Assembly: GCA_019843655.1 (NCBI GenBank)
Contig: JACDQD010000105.1
Span: 1,426,001-1,490,000 of the forward strand
From: Lethocerus indicus
Lineage: Eukaryota; Arthropoda; Insecta; Hemiptera; Belostomatidae
Direction: 5' to 3'
DNA length: 64,000 nt
Part shown: in pieces, positions 1 to 14,007 of the stretch
How the letters are laid out: each line of letters opens with the position of its first letter
How positions within the stretch are numbered: the stretch's first letter is position 1
Program-made: the position numbers and the translations under genes
Notes under the pieces: model-generated
The model's input: the letters and a program-made list of their open reading frames with translations, nothing else
Told to the model about the DNA's origin: nothing
The model's database searches: none

Positions 1-2610
1 CTAAGCAGTTTTCCGAAATTTAATCCGGAGATAGCACAGCCAACACTGTTTTTCGTCCTTGAATATTTAAATGTCCTATCCTTATTCGCTCAATTCAGTG
101 TTCCTTCAAAGACTGTCTAACGTTTATAGTGTGGCGGGCAGTGAAAGGCGGCTGGAAGACGCCTGTATTAGTTGTGCAAGAGGGTGGACGGTGTTGTTAC
201 GTGGGGCCATTTCCCAGGCTGTCCTCTCAGCCTCAGTGTCCCCTCGTTTTTAGCCAGGGATCGCCGCCCTGCCCGAACATTTCTCCTAAATAATCTCCAT
301 AAGCCTAGACCGTGGGAAATATGAAATCCGTCCGGATTAAGGAGGCGCTGCGTGTGAGAGCCGCGCTGAAGAATTCCCGAACGCGCTGCTAACTCTGATA
401 ATTGTGAGAGCACCACTTCCAGTCTTCCCCGCGAGGAGACTATAGCGGTACGGCGATTAACATATTTCGAAAACAATTGTACAAGTAGATAAAATGAGTG
501 GAAGTCAAAGTTTTAGCACTCATACTTGACTGCGGAGACATACGCGAACGGAAGTTATCATTCCTGAGAATGGTCCCACATTATGGTCGCCTCAATCTAA
601 TTTTAATAGCTTTTTAACTTTTTTCTATTTGGTGTTAGAAGAAACGATCTTCAGTTTCATATTTAGCCAATAAGAGAAATGTTACTTACTTGGCTTGGTA
701 CAACGGAAGCGTCCGCGACGAACACGCTGGGGCACTTCACAACACAGAGCCGTTCAAACTTCCGGCCTGAAATTAATAAAACAGAAAAATTAGAAACAAC
801 ACTGGTACCCTGATTAGCATACAGGAGCGCCTTATCTGATAGCATTCCTCTTTAATTTTACACGTTACGGGGTTGGATGAAGTAGCGCCGAAACGACTAC
901 TTCGCATACCACTATTCGAACACTGGGCGTTTAGTTCAAACTTTGGTTTACCGGTTTAACGATTCCGAAAATAATGATTTGTTGATATTTAAACAAAAAC
1001 TTTTATCATATATATAGTAAAGTGAAACTTTATGAAACGTTTGTGTACGACCGTTGATGTTTTGAGAGAGGAATAGGCTAAGATTCTTAGTCGGAAATAT
1101 CGGCGTTGCCGGTAGCGATTTCCTACACTTTTTCGTCCCCCCTCGGCCGTCCTTATCGCTTCGACGTAACTTCCTTCCATTATATTCTCGAGGAGCCGCG
1201 ACCATTCATTTCAAACAGATTTCTTACACAGACATCTTTGTTCCCACTCTTCTTCAGCGTTCACTTTAGCTCCTGTCACTATCAAAATGATACACAGTGC
1301 GCTTATCCTTTTTCTTCTTCTTTCGGAACTCCCCCCCCGGCCGGAACCTGAACGGCCGCGTGCATATAATTAGACCGGACACCACCGGCGTCAATTAACA
1401 AACTCTAATTGGATAATATTAATTGTGCAATTTATATGCGAACCCAAGTAGCAAACTATGCCTGCTAGACAACTTTCACTTAATTAATCGGCAGCGCCAT
1501 TATACTCAATAGGCGGCACTCGTATGCATTTTGAATATGTATTCAATTCATTGTATATTAATCTGAAGCATGTTCTGAGGACCAGCTTTGTTCGCACATC
1601 TCGTCTATCTTGTTGATCCCCGAATCTAATCACAACTATTTCTTCCCCTTATACAGTCTGTAAACGTTTTCCCCGTAATGTGCTAACGACCGGAACTCCC
1701 AATTAATTATATATTCCAATTAATTATATAATTAATAATAATTATATTCAAATTTCTGTTGAAATACGTCAAATAGTCGTATGTATATTAAAGGCTAACA
1801 GATTGGCAAAGATTGTCGTCATGAATGTCTATCTTGACTGGAAGACCTCATGTCTACGTCGTCCTTTCAGTAGACGATATTATGTACATTAAATATATAA
1901 AGTCAAATGTTGCTAACGGGATAATGCCAATTATGCAATTACAGCGGGGCTAACTGAAGCGGAAAACTGCATTCCGCTCAGGCACTTTCACTGTATTAAT
2001 CGGCGCGGCCATTATTGTCTATAGACTCAACGTCTATGAATAATTATAATCACCGGCAGAGAAGAGACAATGGCACGTCTTGTCGATTGCTGCCCGCTGG
2101 TCCGTGAAATTACGCCGGGACGAAACACCGGTTGGGGGGAGGGGCGGCGGTGGCTTTCTCAGGCCTATCATATGCCAGGCAATCGGATCACAATTTACGA
2201 CCCCCGTCTCTCAATACAGAGCATCCAATCCAGGCCTATTTCCTGTCGCGTCAATCGGGCGCTCCCGATGGCAAAATCTCGAAATGTTTTTTCCGGTGTC
2301 CGTCCACAGGCCTATGACGGACACCAACCGCCGGTCGATTAAACGAAAGTAGCTCCGCTGCACTGTTTAGAATTAAGTTCGCAGTTTCTTCCGCAACAAG
2401 TTCATCCCAACGAATATCGGAGTCATAAGGACACCGCTTTCGGATACAGAGTGGGGGGAGGTGCCCGTATGCGAATGAGAGTTGATTCCGGGAAAAGGTG
2501 TAATCGAAGGAGAATTCCGAAGTCACGGATGACTGGCTTAGTGCTGGTTAAAGGCCGAATTTTCATCCAACTGCAAATTTCACAACACACTTACAGTTTC
2601 AATATACCAT
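1..2610. other. No convincing gene
   Basis: Only short frames in shifting registers. A GC-richer patch at 2040-2350 is open in two plus-strand frames but its products look unlike proteins. An AT-rich stretch at 1700-1750 repeats the word aattaattata. Confidence 0.5.
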
Positions 2611-2955
2611 TTACCATTCACACCGGGAAGCTGCTAATTCTTGAACGGATGGGACTTCTTCTAGGTCATTTTGGATTACGCGATTAGAGACATATGGAGG
2701 GGCGTTAGTGATTTTGTGAAGGATCATTTTGGATTGTAAGGATTGGATTGTTAGACGCCTTGGTGGATCTCCACGGTCGATTCCGTAGGCCCGGTTAGGT
2801 TTCAGTACGCAGTTGTGAACTAAAAATTTGTCGGAGTGATAGTTAGGATCTCTAGCCAAGGTGTCTATGCAGGAATTTATAACGTCGTTTTGTTTCCGTG
2901 CGTTTAACTCTCGAATGAGTGTTCCGTATCTATCTTCTGTCCAAGTGAAGTCCCG
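2611..2955 (-). mobile_element. Degenerate Jockey-type LINE, C-terminal part of ORF2 (reverse transcriptase)
   Basis: A minus-strand frame is open from 3147 to 2611. Its last ~115 residues align by eye with the end of Jockey-clade reverse transcriptases. The order VLKPNRAYGI, then LQSKMILHKITNAPPYVSN, then QNDLEEVPSV matches the family pattern VLKPIWTYGIQLWG, then RFQSKxLRxIxNAPWYVxN, then DLxIPxV. The intact protein copies the element's RNA into DNA at the target site. Here the LWG residues, the tryptophan of APW and other family positions are changed, the polymerase core is missing, and residues 1-60 of the open frame (to 3147) show no LINE similarity, so this is an old 5'-truncated, inactive copy. 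It was identified from memory of the family, without a search. Confidence 0.7.
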
Positions 2956-3149
2956 AGATGTTGCACATCGAAGATGCCTGTTGAAAGGGAGGCCGCGACA
3001 CGGTCCTGTTGCCTGGCCATTAGGACTGAGCCGCCGGCCACAGCTTGGCTTTTGCAAATTTGGACTGAGTTCAAACGGAGGCAGTGTGCCCGCAGAGCCG
3101 AATAGGAATCGTGCACCAGCAAGAAGTGCCGCGGCACTCATCCTCAACC

Positions 3150-4138
3150 GGCTCGAATCGAGACATTATTCGGTCTCTACCTCTACATGAAGAGCAATTC
3201 CAAATAGATAGGTTGCAGTTTCATCCCCCAGAACCCCGGTAATAATATAATAATCAGTATATACCAGATCGTTTAATAATAATTACTGTTATATTACATT
3301 GTTTGGTCCTGTTTAGTCTTTTTCTATTAGTAAAAGGCCATACCAGACAGGAGATCGAGAAAACCAGAGTAATCCTATTGAAAGTAATGGTACATAACTA
3401 GTGCAAATAAAAAAGGATGAAAAATGTAGAATCCATGTCTAAACAAAGAGAGGGAGTAATAATATACTTTAAGCAATTCTGTAGGAGAGGAGAATTGCCT
3501 TGCCGCCTTAAGCGAGACACAGGGTGACAGACAGCTCTGTCGCTGACAACCCGATGAAAGTCCCTCCCCGCCAAGAATTCGCAAATAACAGAAGACTTCC
3601 CACTGTCACTGGATAAATAGAAACCGGAAATAGAGCCCATTGGAAGGCTACAGTCACTAGGAACCGCGGCTTCGATAACAATATTCGAAATTAAAAAACG
3701 AATAATCATACCGTTTTTTAAATTACATTCTGTTTTAACGAACATTTTAACAGGTGAATTGTGTTTTGGCTTCTTCAATTATGTTTCAGGCTCGGTCTTT
3801 AAATCTGGGTCTCAGACGGCTTGCTTAAGCGCCTCTCTAATTTAGACCCGCGCGGGCCAGAAAACAATGATCCAATTTTTTAAATTCTTATCGTATCTTA
3901 ATAAATATTCTACAATAAGTGTGTATATGAATTGGGTCTTATTATTGCGTTTTTGGGGATGTTGTTTGTCTTATTTGGGTAGGGAGGGATTTTGTTAATC
4001 GGCTAAAGTCTGTTGGATTATCGGTCAAATATATATTTGATCACACAACTGGTCACAACCATTAGGTTCTGACTTCCAAATATATGACAGAAGACCTATC
4101 TGGTATTGTATATTTACGATCATAAAAGTTTTCCTGAT
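3150..4138. other. No convincing gene
   Basis: A 126-codon minus-strand frame (3778-3398) is open but has low-information composition and no splice or homology support. Nothing else was seen. Confidence 0.45.
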
Positions 4139-4352
4139 GATCCTAAATTTATTGAAAAAAGTTTACTCTTAGTAATCTAGTTAATCGGTGCAAATGCACC
4201 CGACTTTAGTTAAGTACATTTCGGTACCACACTCAGGGGGGCGCTAGTTTATCTATATCTAATAAGGTTTATTTAAAGAGAAAGCAAATCTTTCATAGAT
4301 AAATAAAAACTTAATATTGCTTAAAACTTAAAAATGTGCTTAACTGTGAAAT
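4139..4352 (+). repeat. Dispersed repeat, copy 1 (one internal unit)
   Basis: One copy of a family seen three times here. It starts near gatcctaaatttattg, leads into agtaatctagttaatcggtg, has a single ~70-bp unit (from 4186, ending caggggggcgctagttta), then an AT-rich tail with aaagagaaagcaaatctttc, and ends near gcttaactgtgaaat. The same start, tail and end occur at 18123-18782. I see no terminal inverted repeats, coding frame or target-site duplication. It could be a non-autonomous transposon with internal tandem repeats; the class is undecided. Confidence 0.75.
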
Positions 4353-4429
4353 GTAGAGGACATAGAAACACACGAAATTTACGATATTCAGTCAAAAACT
4401 ATCGAACTGGAGACTGAAAGGGGGCCGGG

Positions 4430-4630
4430 ATATTGCACTTTGGTTAAGGGGTACACTTAACCGCTCCGTCTTGCCTCTAGACGGCGCTTAACCCTACGGT
4501 TAAGGGGATTGCTCGTTATACACTGCAACTAGTGCGTCGCTATTCAAAACGTTTCAGGATTCGGTTGAATGACAGTATGGGCCATTCAACTGACTGTATG
4601 GGGTTATAAAGTGACCGTTTCGCGACGACA
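4430..4630. repeat. Cluster of short inverted repeats
   Basis: Several small stems lie in about 180 bases: ccgtct/agacgg around 4468-4486, cttaacc/ggttaag around 4487-4506, and gttgaatg/cattcaac around 4563-4591. The words gttaagggg and actgtatgggg or cagtatggg recur. It begins about 80 bases past copy 1 of the dispersed repeat. It may be a decayed transposon end; no coding frame. Confidence 0.35.
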
Positions 4631-7600
4631 TGAAACGGTAATGCTTAATCCCAGAGGAATTTCACACGTGATGTTTGGTGAGCTATCGAATAAAACAATT
4701 ACGGGTTCGGATTATGAAGAACTCAGTGCATCGCTATAAGAATATAACTATTTAGAACACATTAGAGTAAGTACAATACAAATTTTCCAAAGTAATATGA
4801 CGCGTCAATTAGTCTTAATTAGTCTTACTTGAGCTTTCATAGCTTTTTATGTCGATTTTTTGCCGCAAACTGATATCAGATAAACAATAGAAAATAGCTC
4901 AATATAATACAGGTAAATTTAGGCAGATCACCGCAGTTTTATGGGGAATTTGACTCTCGCTGAGTCGCATATACAGACGTCATGGTTGGGATCATTCAAT
5001 ATTCGAAAGTGGAAGGAATAGAAGGGGCAAGCACGGGACTTTGATTTATCTGAGGAGTCAAGCCCCCCAGCACTTCCGCCGTCGGAAAACTCGGCCCGCC
5101 GCTTCCTTATCGCCGACCAGATTAGATATTGGAGACACAATCCAGTCGAGATATATTTAGAAGTTTAAGTCGGCCACTCCTCGCCAACTTCCCTAAGCCC
5201 AATCCACAAAGAACGAGACACGTCCTGCACTCGCTACGGAGTTACAAATACCGGTCTCTAGCACGCCAGAAAAAAAAATTAAACCGACCCAATATTGACG
5301 ATAACTTAAAAAAAATCGAAAGTGATCTACAATTGCGATACGTATTAATAACACTTCACGGGACAATGTTCACCACACTTGTCAATTAGTTAGAAGACAG
5401 ATATAATTAAAGGGACAATTACAACCTGTTAGGAATCAACAGAGTGCTAACAAGATGCTTAACTCAGCGGCCGACACGCTTAAGTAACTTCACAACAGCT
5501 TAAGACCAAATAGGCGAATGTACACGAAAGATCACAAGAATGATATTATACGAACAGTCCAAATAAGGTATAGTTGATTAGAAATTCATTTTTAATTCTT
5601 ACTTTTCAACATTTATATCTGTTCAATCTACGTTTTAACATTTATCCGTTATATAGCTTACACTATTAACTATCAGATAGTGCATTCTAAACATTGTAAA
5701 TTCTTAATCGAAACTCTCGCAAGTATGGCAACTCTTATTCGTTTTTTTTTCTTCAGCGTTCCCGCTTATTAACAAGTGTTAGCAATGACCCAAAAAATTA
5801 GACATCGAATAATCACCGGGGTAGAAAAAGTACACCGTTTTACTTTTAATTCAAATATGGGAATTCAATTTGCTCGAATGTCGCGATTGAAAAACCGAAA
5901 GGGGAAAATAACGAACAGAGAGCTTTGGCATTATTTTTGCCTTTCAATTTCACAATGACCGACCCGCTGTTATCCTTCGCGCTCGTTGAATAACCGGCCT
6001 AATTGGCCCACGTTTTTTTTCTTCCCCACGTTCAGTCGAATTAGACCCTTCCCAAACGAAAGTTTAACAGTGACGGAGTTTCTTCTGACCGCCTCTCAAC
6101 CAAACTTGAGTCAAGACGAAATTCGTACTTCTATCGAACTTAATGCAGACGCCCCGAGTCTCTCGTCAGTTTTAGCGGCCGAGGAACAATCCTTTCACGT
6201 TCGGAATACATCTTGACATACAGTGACTAATTTGATGCTAATTTAGTTTTTACTAGCAATAATAGCTTTGTTGGTGCAAGTCGTGCCATTGACGAAAAAG
6301 AGAATATTCAATTTGCAAACGTCAATATTGTATATAACATGTAATTATATACTAAAACAATATAGCCATTCTGTCATACCTTGAACTAATTGTTTCTAAA
6401 ATGCTGTCTAAAATATAAAACAAAAATATTATTCTATGGCATAAATTAATCATATCGTTATACAGAATTACGACACATGGAATTACGAAATTACAAGAGT
6501 GGATGAACGGTGTTTGTGTCCTAAACGGCGGATCGAAACCCGGAACATCCCTATTTTACGTGAGACTGCTCTTACCGGACATAATTAGTTCTGAGTACAA
6601 TGGCCCGCGTTGCTTGACCCGAGGCGGCTGACAAGAAGCCTTTCAACCAATCCGATATATTTGACTGAAGCATACTTGAAAAGAAATTCCCCGGATCACG
6701 ATAAATAATTCGGTTCTTTGACAGGTTCTCGGTCATGTACTACGGAACGGAAGGGAACCGATAGAACATGTTTTAGTATGCCCTGACTGTACATCATCAA
6801 TTATGAACACCTTTGTAATGCCCGCTATGAGATATATTAGTCTCCCCGAAACGCCCCCCCCCCTGCCACACCAACCGCTATCACAACACGCGCTTCTCAT
6901 CTTGCCCGCGGGTACGGTAGTATAATCCAAACCTGTTTACAGGGCTCTAGATCTCGCCGGCGGCCGTAAATCAGGAGGCCGTGACATCGCGGATAGTTCC
7001 GATACAGGACTCGGGGCCTATGTTGGTAATGTACTATGGGCGGGAGGGGGGGCTAATTCCACTTTCACTAATGAATAACGCTGTGTCGTGACAACGGGAC
7101 GTTTGTAAGACATCAGCCGCTTGGCGGGGAAACTGGAGAATGGAATTGAGCGGGTACGCAGAGACCACTTTCCTTGAGGCTTCGATACGCTGGAATAATT
7201 CACACGAGTGAGCCACGTGCAGTCCCCTGCTGAAGAAGAATAACCCTATATAGGCGTTCTTTCATTAAATGATGCTTTGGTACTGGGCTAAGCAGAATAC
7301 GCTTCGGATGGGCAATACACCCTACAATGTGTTGTAATTCAAATTACCATTCGCCGGCGTATGAGTGTGCGAAAATGCTGACACCTAATCTGCTGACCAA
7401 AGTCGTGGGGAAAGAAACCTCGATCAGAAAGGACCCCGTTGTCCGCCTGTCGGCGTTTGCTCCTGAGGTCTCACCCTTCCATGATGGTGAGAGGTGTTAA
7501 AGGGCTTGTAGGAAAAAAGTGTATTTAAGAAGTCTCATAAAGGTGTCCTTTTTCTCACGGCACAAGTTAGATAAACGGAGGGCTAAGACAGCGAAAGGAG

Positions 7601-10600
7601 ACAATAAATGGACCGCACTAACAACTAAAGGTTAAAAGCATATCCCTAAATATAGGAGAGATCCTATTTGTTAATTCAGCTTCAAATTTCAAAATTATTA
7701 GTTTAGAGGGAGGTATTAATAATCCCTTATCTACCTGAATTGTGGATCCTGGAAAAGGCTTGAGAGCTGTCCAGTTAACCATTTTAACGTATTATTGATT
7801 GCCCTATATCTGATCTAGCATGTTTAATTACCTTATATTTTAAATATAGGTCTTCAGAATTACCCTCGAGGTAGAACGCGGGCGCATTTAATATGAGTTT
7901 GCTTTCTACAGTGTATTTTAAACTAGCATACATGCGGTTTTAGAACGCTTTCGACAGGAAAACACACCGTATATCAAACTATAAATTATTGCTTCCGATA
8001 AAAATGGTGGCGGCCGACCGCCAATGTTTCCTGCGGTGCACAGGGGCTATACTTTTCAATAAATCATTTAATTTCTTTGTAAATGAATATCTAGATCAAC
8101 GCTCACCTATTATGTCCATACACTTTTCTCACTCCCCTTTCGAATTTACAGGATTTCCTATTAATTCCGAGCTACGCTATTATTACTACGCTATTATTTT
8201 CATTCCTTTATATTTAATAACAACACATTTAAATAAAAATTGAGTACCTACTTAAAGTATCAGTTTATTAATAAACACTGTCATTGATATTACACAAGAG
8301 GTATATTTTCTAGAAATATTTCATATATCCCACAAACAGTTATCTTAAAATGTTTAAGTTTATAAAAGTATGATTATAATTGTTTTACTTAACAATTTAT
8401 AAATACAGTTACTTCAATTTGAATAATATTTTTCAAACTTTGTTGTTTGCGTTAAAAGTGTGGACGTATCTATGTGAATAATACTAGATGATAGGAGACA
8501 CCAATGGAGGACGGTAAGAGCTGCTATTAAAGGGGCAGATGCCAGTTTGGTGTCGGAGGCCAGGAGAGGACAGATGCTGGGGGGGATGAACTGCCCTCGT
8601 AAGGCCCAATTACATAACCTAGGCCGGGCCGGCTGCTCCAACCACCGATAGCCACTATATCTACAGGCCCCCTAGATGGCCATTGAACTAATTTTGAAAT
8701 TATTGTGGCATTTTTTGTATATATTCAACATTTGGTACAGCCGAATTACTTCTGACTACATATTACCCGTAAAAACTGTAGTAGTCACCTTCGTACACCT
8801 AGGATGAATCTCAATAATATTTCATTTAAGTCGTCCGAATACCATTTCTACATTACTCCCTAACGTAATAATTCTGCAACTATTACATGTTTAAAAAAAC
8901 CTTCCAGAATGCGTAAAGAGGAGTAAGAAATAACACAATTAAGAATTACGCTAGAAAGGAATTTTTCAGATTAGGGGAAGGCAATTACCAGAACCCTCCC
9001 TTAATACGCCTGCTCTTCGGGCGCTTTAAAAGATAAGGCTGCCAGTTTTCAGAAGTTCTTAACTATTATATGCCTCAATTCACTACAGGCTTAAAGTATA
9101 ATTAGTAACCGCCCCATCAGATGGCCATCCTCTTTCCTAAAAAATATTTTATTTTCCCAGTGGCAGTGGAGAATTTTTCTTTTTTGCTTTAACAGTACAA
9201 CATCCACGAAAGTCTATCGGCCATGCTGCTAGATCAAGGGTGATGCTCGAGCCGGATGGAAAGATGGCAGATCTGCACAGTCTGAATCCAAGGCGCGATA
9301 TCGGGTTAACTTATTTAATATCAGATGATATGGAGATAATAACAGTTGTCCAGTTGTTATCACCGCCGGTTTCCCCCGACATAACACAAGTAGCCTGACC
9401 CATTTTGGCACCGGAAAGAATCAATTCTTTTACGTTATAACACCGTAAAATCCATGCCGAATTCGACGGCCTTCACGGGACATACCTTTCACAAAGGCAT
9501 AATAATTTGGGATTTATAAATTTGCCAAATAGGGCTGTACAATTTAATACGGCAAAAAGCTGTATACATATACATTTTATCCGTTCCTGGACTGCAGGCC
9601 AGACATTATATTAACAAATTAAGACATCATGTACTATACTATAATGCACATCTGTCAACTCACACTGAAGACTTTAAATTAGGTACCCTGTGCGCATATC
9701 TATATTAGAAATTACATTAACAATTGCTCTTAAAATAAAAAAAACGATTTAGGAACACTTCGCTAGGGGTCGCTCTAAAAACTTATGTCAAGTACTTTCT
9801 TTTACTTATAGAATTAGCCCTTATTTCGATAAATATATACAATATTTTATTTACATAACACATAACAATTGTGCATACTCTGGGTCGCAGGCCTTTTTAC
9901 CTCCGAGCCGTGCCCTAACGCAACCACCGGCTCCAAAATCAATATCAAACCGTCCCTCGAACAGCTGTGCCCCTATCCGGTCTTACACGGCCTTCTCATA
10001 TCATAATGAAAAATTACAAACGCTTCGTCTTACGTTACCGATTAAACACGACACGCATATTCTATTCACCTTAGCTGTTTCAATTAGAAAAATTATAATA
10101 CGAAAATTATCCTACCGGGCCATCCCAAGTAACCGGCCAGAAAGAGAGCGGGGTCTCCTAACCTCCTTCCACTGCTACGAATGTTTCATGCATAAATCAG
10201 TTTAAAATTCCAGCACTGGGCGTCGTCTTTAGTAAAATGTATTTAATATTTATGTGGCCGTTACGCATAAGATATGTTATCGCGAAAATAAATCAAGAAG
10301 AAACCTCGGAAATTCGCCAAATTTTGGCCTCATTCTTTTACCGCATACCTTTCCATTTTCTGGGTTCGCAGTCCGCGAGTCCGCCGCGTTCTTGTAAGAG
10401 CTCGTTATGAATAATGAATCTGCATCGCTTTTAAGGTGCCTTGTTTAAAAGTGTGCCACAATACGAAAGTCTCCGTGGAAAACGAAACAATTTCTGTCAA
10501 GTTGGCGGGGGAGGAGGGAGGGGGATCTTTTGATGTTTGATATTCAGAGAGCGGTCCCGGCGGCCTCTATGAAATTCAGAACAGGGCCGCCGATGAAGAC

Positions 10601-13600
10601 ATCTGTAGAGCCTACAACAGGTCCACGGCCCCAGGGGCAAATTTGTGACGAGCCGTGGAATATATTTTGCGACGGAGGAAACCATAAGTGGGGTACAGGG
10701 TGTGCAGCCCCCCCCCCATCCATAGTCCACGGTCCAACATTTCTTCGGAAAATGAAATCCTAAATCTTAGGTCACATAGAGGGCAATTTGGGAGCCATAT
10801 GAAAGCCAAATCGGAGACCAGTTCTCCTATCCTATTCTGAAATTCAACAAAATATAGATAAGACAAAGCTCTTGATCGGTGGGTACGCGTAAACAACTGT
10901 ATTAACGGATTTCTAGCTACGACTGGGAGATTCCGAAACGGGACTAGCCATGAAAATGGAGGAAATTGAAATTCTCATAATATTTCGTTGACAGCTTTAA
11001 TCAGGTTTAATCTTTTCAAGCCATTCAATTAGACGAAATATGTTTCTTATAAATACTTTACGAAAGTATATTACTTTTAAATATGTGAGGACTACTTTGA
11101 AACTACAGGAAAACGTCAACCACGATTGTTTTCAACTCTATCTAAGTTTGCAAGTGACTCAATTCGAGTTTCGGAGTTCAACAAACGTAAGTCCGGGAGT
11201 GCTCAAGTCGTGTTTGCAGCGGGAAGAGTCGGTACAGGGGATTGAGAACAACCGCGCCTGGGCCGGCCGAGGGTTAACAACATCCGAGTTGTGTCAGTCG
11301 TAACGGTTTTTTTATATCGTAAATTTGAATTTAAATTACGAATTTAAACGAGAGTGAAGCAACACCTGTCTGGGCGGTCGGACAATGGGAGCGGGACAAG
11401 TGGGCCGGCGGTGAACCCAGTCGTGTAACAGTTTATTTCTGAATGCGAAGGTTGGCGTGGGCACGGAAAGTGACGCCTGAAGAAATAGAGCGAGAGCGAG
11501 ACACGGGACCGACCAGCTGAGGAATAGAGACGGACGATGATTCACAACAGTCAACAATTACTGACTGTAAAGTGAATGCAATTAATCTCAATTAATTAAG
11601 CTCAATAAATAATACGCTTCTTACATTTTGATCAAGGAGTGATCAACAAACAAGGTGTGATGAAGACGTGATCGTCAAAGGTCAAATTATTTTTCAATTG
11701 TAAAATTCAATACATTAGGCGAGAGAAGATCGTAAACAGCGGTATGTACTCACTAGAACAAATTTAAGGTACAAACTTATCTTGACTACTACTCAATACT
11801 ATCATCTATGGACAATTCCTTTCAATAAATAATGGGCACTTCATTGTTGGGAAATTGTTGAATTAATGTGCCAAAATATTTTCCGATAATTATAAAAGTA
11901 ATTTAAGATATGATTGGTATCCGCGAAGATTTGGAATTCTTTCGATCAGGCATGATTCGACTTTAAAAGAAAATGTCTTTAAATAAATTATTGAAGCAAA
12001 ATTCGCATTCCGTAATATTTATTATGGACAAGGTTGTGTTACATTGTAGAATGTTGTGAAAAGAGGTAGATGCGGATTGGGCGGGTATTTGGCTCGGGAG
12101 CACGTTCTGTGCTCGTTTAGCCGCCCGAGGCGGCGTGGGCTTCACACTTCCTTCACCCCCACTGCCACCGGGAGCAGGCACAAAGCACCTTTCTCCGCAG
12201 TCCTTTTCTGAAAAAACCCAGACGGGGCCTCTAACGTCTTCACCGGAGGCGCGAGGTCAGCCCCGCGCGTACGCCCCGTGAATCACAAAAGGCCCTTTCT
12301 GAACAACAGAGCACGGAACGAAATTTCCCAAACGTGAAATGAACACATGGAACACACTCCCGTGTGTTCAAAAAAATCATTGCGGGCCAATTAAAACGAA
12401 GCCTTACGACTGAAATGTGCAAGAGTGATGACATTATACAAATTACATAGTTCGCATACGACATTTCGATACAGTCGTATATGCTTTCAGCAATACGACT
12501 TTGTATTGGAACCAAGAAATTGCAAGAAAGAGACGAATTTGCAGTAATTTTCCTGTGTATTAAACTGTATATGGTCTATATGGGCCAAAACGACCTCCGA
12601 CATTCATCAATGATCGACTCAACATACCGTATGTTCTCGTTTATCCGTCAAGGTAATATTCAACGACTGTAAAAAGTGTCCATCGGTGAAATCTTACGAA
12701 TAAGGTTCCAATTCGAAACAGCTCACTCAGGCCTGCTCCATATTTAAAGTGAGGGGGCCATCTGTTACCGGGTGAGACCCGCAGAAATTATCCTCCGGGT
12801 CGATAATTTCGGTTCAAAAAATATGATGAATGTTCCCCGTTGAAATATGATTGATGACGGATCGAATTGTGGATTGACGTGCAAGGCAAAGGTATTCGGA
12901 AAACCTTGGCCTTCCAACAAATTGATGGGGCTGTTACAAAAGGTAATAGGGAGTGTGTAAGGTGTATTTCGGAATTACCACTTCAGCTGGGGCACGTTTG
13001 ACCCATTCGGACAACGCTCAATTATCGACAATGTTATTTTCGACGCTTTTCGAATGGAAATTCGACGTCACCAAAGAATCGGGAGACTCTTAACGATGAT
13101 TCGTTGTTACCGATTTATAGAGTACATGGGTTTACGAAGTATTATGTACTTTGAAAATAGGGTCGTTGAAGCCCAACCAAATGATTCGTGCGAGGACCGA
13201 GAAGTTGTAATAGAATTGCTTGTAAGTTATAATGATGTTAACGAGTATGTTGGAGTTATTGAGTTCGTCTCGTTCGGTCAGTTCAACTTTAAAATTGAGT
13301 GAAAATGTGCCCTGTCACCGGTAACTCGAACTGTAATACCAGCCGGATGCCGAGAACCTCTAGCACCAGCTAATTCGGAATTTCTTCTAAATCTCCATTT
13401 CTCGATTTGTATTGTAATATTTTAGTAGTTGTTCAGGAACAATTTATCGAAGCGAATTTAAGCGAATTTGCTAAATCGTCGGTGATTTAAAGGTCCTTAG
13501 CTTACTGGTTAGAGCAATTCGGATATCGAGATCATGAAACATTTTCATATTGCAGATTAAGAGGAGGTGGAAAATATTCAGTTTCAGAATTCGGTAGACA

Positions 13601-13955
13601 CGCCCAACAACCATTCAAGGGCAGTGATTATTGTTTGTTTGCACCATGTATTTGATGAACGAAACGAGCGAAGGGACAGAAAGCAATCGGAACAAATTTA
13701 AGAATCGTTAATGTCAAATCCGCTGTAGATAACTAATGTTGGAACGAGACAAAGGTTCACGATTTGGCATGGAGCGTGGGCAGTGATTGCAGTCTGGGGG
13801 TGCAGCGAAAGAACTTTATAACCGGAGCAACAATCATATTGCGTAGATGTAACAAGGTACAACTTAGCGAGCCCACATGGACTTATACGGAACCGGGAAT
13901 AACCGAGCACCTGCGTGGGTATAATGCAAATTAATCTTAATATACAAAAAAAAGG

Positions 13956-14007
<52 letters not shown>

